From: Cudoniella acicularis
Lineage: Eukaryota > Ascomycota > Leotiomycetes > Helotiales > Helotiaceae
Length of the DNA: 10,070 bases
NCBI GenBank assembly: GCA_013054445.1
Contig: JAAMPI010001834.1
Location: 1-10,070 of the forward strand
Direction: 5' to 3'
Shown: piece after piece, positions 7,886 to 10,070 of the stretch
Layout: every line of letters starts with the position of its first letter
Numbering within the stretch: the first letter of the stretch is position 1
Made by a program: the position numbers and the translations under genes
Notes under the pieces: model-generated
What the model saw: only the letters and a program-made list of their open reading frames with translations
Database searches by the model: none
What the model was told of the DNA's origin: nothing

Positions 7886-8656
7886 TCTTTAACAATTAGG
7901 TATTAACGAACGATGAATTTCAGGATGCCAACTCGTGAGAAGGAAAGGATATATTCCCCTGGAGTCTTTCAGCTCAAAAACACAACCCCACGGCTCTCTG
8001 CAGCAGCAGGGTCAACCGACACCTCTCCCCCTTTCTCTCTCAAAAAAAACGCGCGCAATTCCCAGCTCGATTCTCAAAGAACGCCAAAGACAAAAGTAAC
8101 ACCGAAAAAAATCTGCCCAAATCCAAGGCAGCCTGGTTGGCACCGCTTGCTTGGAGCAAAGGAGGCTTTGTTTTTCTTTGAAACTTTGCAGATTCTGAAA
8201 ATTGGCGAGAGTGCCACTACGCTTAGATGGCCTCATGGTTCCTGCCTCGTCCCGAGCGGTACGCCTCGGCCCTCAATTGATTTAGCGGTCAGACAAGCGT
8301 TCTCACGATCAGACAAAGACGTTAAGCTCTGTGGTGGGTCTGTTCGTTCGAGGTGAAACTTGTCACGCGAGGCTTGTCACGTGCTGAATAGGGGGAGGGT
8401 TTCCCGATTTCGGAGGATTGAAAAAATAAATCGAGAATTTACTAAAATCTTCTCATCTGATCATCTAATATGACTACTTCGTTGATCTGTTGAGGACAGT
8501 AAATCTGTTGCTCAACGGGGCACCGCATTTGGGTATCTATTCATCTATTCACCCCCTGGAAACTTTAAATTTCCATACAACAACCTCTTGCATAATTGTC
8601 CAAAATAAATCTTGATATACATGTTATATATGTTATGCACCAGTTGACATTGCAAA
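7886..8656. other. Intergenic region between two minus-strand pseudogenes, no gene supported
   Basis: A plus-strand frame of 147 codons (7913-8356) lies here, but it is Lys/Pro/Ser-rich without a domain and is probably non-coding. The stretch has a CT-rich tract followed by an A8 run at about 8024-8048, typical of fungal promoter DNA. The direct repeat and E-box are listed separately. It would contain the former promoter of the membrane-protein gene and the 3' flank of the kinase. Confidence 0.45.
8359..8383. promoter_or_regulatory. CTTGTCACG direct repeat with an E-box
   Basis: CTTGTCACG occurs at 8359-8367 and again at 8373-8381, with starts 14 bp apart. The second copy runs into CACGTG (8378-8383), the palindromic E-box bound by bHLH factors. 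It lies about 475-525 bp upstream of the ATG proposed for the membrane-protein pseudogene. Function is inferred from the motif only. Confidence 0.3.
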
Positions 8657-10038
8657 CTATTCATGATCTGCCACAGCAGCAGCAACTGTAATTCGTTTTA
8701 CAGGATCATACGTGAGCATCTGGCCAAGGAGGTTCGCAAAAATGGGGATCTCGTCTTGAGGGATAGTGAAGCTTTTCTTCATACCGTCCTCGCCAGAGAA
8801 AAGACCGTCCGGATGATATGTGTAATGGTATCCTTGAGCAAAGTACACATCAAGTGTGTGGCGAGTTGCAGTGGGCTTCCCATTTTCCAAATAAGTACTC
8901 GCATTCCCCTCACAATCAAACCACTGCTGTCTATTCTCCCACGAAGACCACCACGGTTCAGGAAATTTCCCAAAAAGTTGCACCATCTGCATCAAGATAT
9001 CATCCGTATCACCGAACATGCCCTGGAATAGCTGGTTGCCGCTTCGGATTCCGAAGAGTGTGCAGGCGAGTGCCCAGATATCGCTTGGGATACCGGCTGG
9101 GTCGTGGAATAGGATCTCGGGTGAGCTGTAGGATAGAGGGATACCTGATTCTTTTGGGGGTGTAGAGGTGGGATATGATTCGCCGAAGTCGATGCATACT
9201 TCTTCTGTTAGGTATCGAGGTGCGAATTTTGAGCTATTTATTGGTCGTACTAGGTATTGTGGTGCGTTGGGTAGCTCGTGGCCCTCTCCTGAATATATGA
9301 GAACAGGTTCTAGATTTAGTTCTCCAAGTTCTTTGATGATTTCTTCTTCATTTAGATGATCGAGATTCGAGATTCGAGATTCGAATAAGAATATATGATG
9401 GTCGAAGGTCTATTCACCGGTTGGCTCGTAGAACCTTGGAATAAAGGAGAGGATATCTGACCACTGTGACAAAAATTATTGTTGTGAAGGAATCGAAGAC
9501 CACTAACAACTTGTCGGGCAATGCTTTTCGAGACCGTGCCTGGATCATCGAAAAGATCCCATATGCTCGACACCCGCGGTCCTAAAACAGGAAAAACGAG
9601 GCAAAGATGGCGTCAATTAGGGCCATTGATCCAAAAATGGTCGACAGGTAGAGCAATACGCTTCCCTCCGAATTGGTTTATATCCCAGGCCATTCTTGTT
9701 AATTTCAACTTTGGCCAGTCCTCTTCTGACACTCCTGCAATCAAGATCTTCAAGGCTATGTAAACTTTCTTCTCAAGATCGCGACAAAGCCATACCGTTG
9801 CAAGTCCGCCATTGCCAAACTTGTAGAGGACATTATATCGATCATTGTTCCCGAGGCGATCGCCGAGATGGACAGGGAGGAGACTGCCCTCGCAATATTG
9901 TTCAGGATCTTCTATATCGTCATAGCCCATAGGCTGAAATGTGGGATCCATGAAGGATCTTTGGAATGGTTCGGGCGATTTGGGATTATCTGCGTTAGAG
10001 CTTGGTGAACTAGGTGCGTGATTCTCAATGTGGTCCAT
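8657..10038 (-). pseudogene. SRPK-like Ser/Thr protein kinase, disrupted
   Basis: The N-lobe is well preserved. From the ATG at 10038 it has the SRPK-type lead-in LLPVHLGDRL and DRYNV, a glycine-rich loop GNGGLATVW (about 75-83) and the ATP-binding Lys97 in IALKI. The frame then meets TGA at 9613-9615 in NGPN*RHLCLV, where the family usually has Gly. It continues through SSIWDLF and SGLRFLHNNNFCHSG, where the catalytic HxD has become H-S-G and the following Asn-Ile-Leu-Phe is damaged. The C-lobe is in another frame, entered across the (CGAGATT)3 tract at 9361-9381. It carries DHLNEEEIIKELGE, the DFG motif (9182-9190) in CIDFGESY, LSYSSPEIL, SDIWALACTLF and a late RITVAAAVADHE, ending at TAG 8657. 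The span is 1382 bp; discounting two repeat units leaves 456 codons, a normal length for fungal SRPK-like kinases. The open frame also continues upstream to the window edge, so the start is not certain. Confidence 0.8.
9361..9384. repeat. 7-bp tandem repeat (CGAGATT)3 plus CGA inside the kinase
   Basis: Three perfect units are followed by a partial one. On the coding (minus) strand the unit reads AATCTCG. The tract lies exactly where the upstream kinase frame ends (TAA at 9352-9354) and the C-lobe frame takes over. Because 7 is not a multiple of 3, each change in unit number shifts the frame. A single-unit tract would join the two frames and read SNLDHLNEEEI, which looks like the family sequence. 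Confidence 0.85.
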
Positions 10039-10070
10039 CAGGAGAATATACACTTTCGACGACTTTTGAG

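Noticed and set aside
7913..8356. 147-codon plus-strand frame
   Set aside because: It is Lys/Pro/Ser-rich with no domain and crosses promoter-like CT and A tracts. It is more likely intergenic.
8663..9031. 122-codon plus-strand frame
   Set aside because: It is the antisense shadow of the kinase C-lobe, which shows clear family motifs on the minus strand.
1..10070. Mobile elements, CRISPR arrays and bacterial-type operons
   Set aside because: I see no transposase, reverse transcriptase or integrase motif, no long terminal repeats and no regularly spaced repeats. Gene spacing and families are fungal.

Overview
The window looks like genomic DNA of a filamentous ascomycete (Pezizomycotina). The evidence is eukaryotic gene spacing with long intergenic stretches, monocistronic genes, and protein families typical of these fungi: a secreted HTW-start LPMO-like protein with a Ser/Thr-rich tail, a fungal-type MBL hydrolase, a fungal membrane protein with a Cys-rich ectodomain, and an SRPK-like kinase. 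The class cannot be decided from the sequence alone. No tRNA, rRNA, CRISPR array or recognisable transposase was found.

Layout. 1-1746: AT-rich intergenic DNA with a (TA)7 tract, a degenerate tandem duplication of about 140 bp (1277-1535) and candidate poly(A) signals for the gene that follows. 1747-3054 (minus): an intact single-exon gene for a secreted protein whose predicted mature N-terminus is His, as in copper His-brace enzymes. 3055-5000: about 1.9 kb without a convincing gene. Its proximal part holds a dense CATTG/CAATG cluster and a 10-bp perfect inverted repeat upstream of the secreted-protein gene. The rest is GC-richer, with C-runs and pyrimidine tracts leading into the next gene. 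5001-6035 (plus): an intact metallo-beta-lactamase-fold hydrolase with all expected metal ligands, preceded by a start-stop ATGTAG at -20. 6521-7885 (minus): a membrane protein gene with a readable 455-codon frame interrupted by three stop codons. 8657-10038 (minus): an SRPK-like protein kinase, recognisable end to end but broken by a TGA replacing a conserved Gly, a damaged catalytic loop and a 7-bp tandem repeat whose length puts the C-lobe out of frame.

The genes do not form an obvious pathway or cluster. The main theme is two intact single-exon genes beside two decaying members of expanded fungal gene families. The stops in the membrane-protein pseudogene are compatible with CpA-to-TpA (RIP-type) change, but this is inference. 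The most informative observation is the (CGAGATT)3 tract in the kinase: counting two units out restores the full-length frame, so tract expansion is a specific candidate for one inactivating event. I see no convincing new multi-gene system here.
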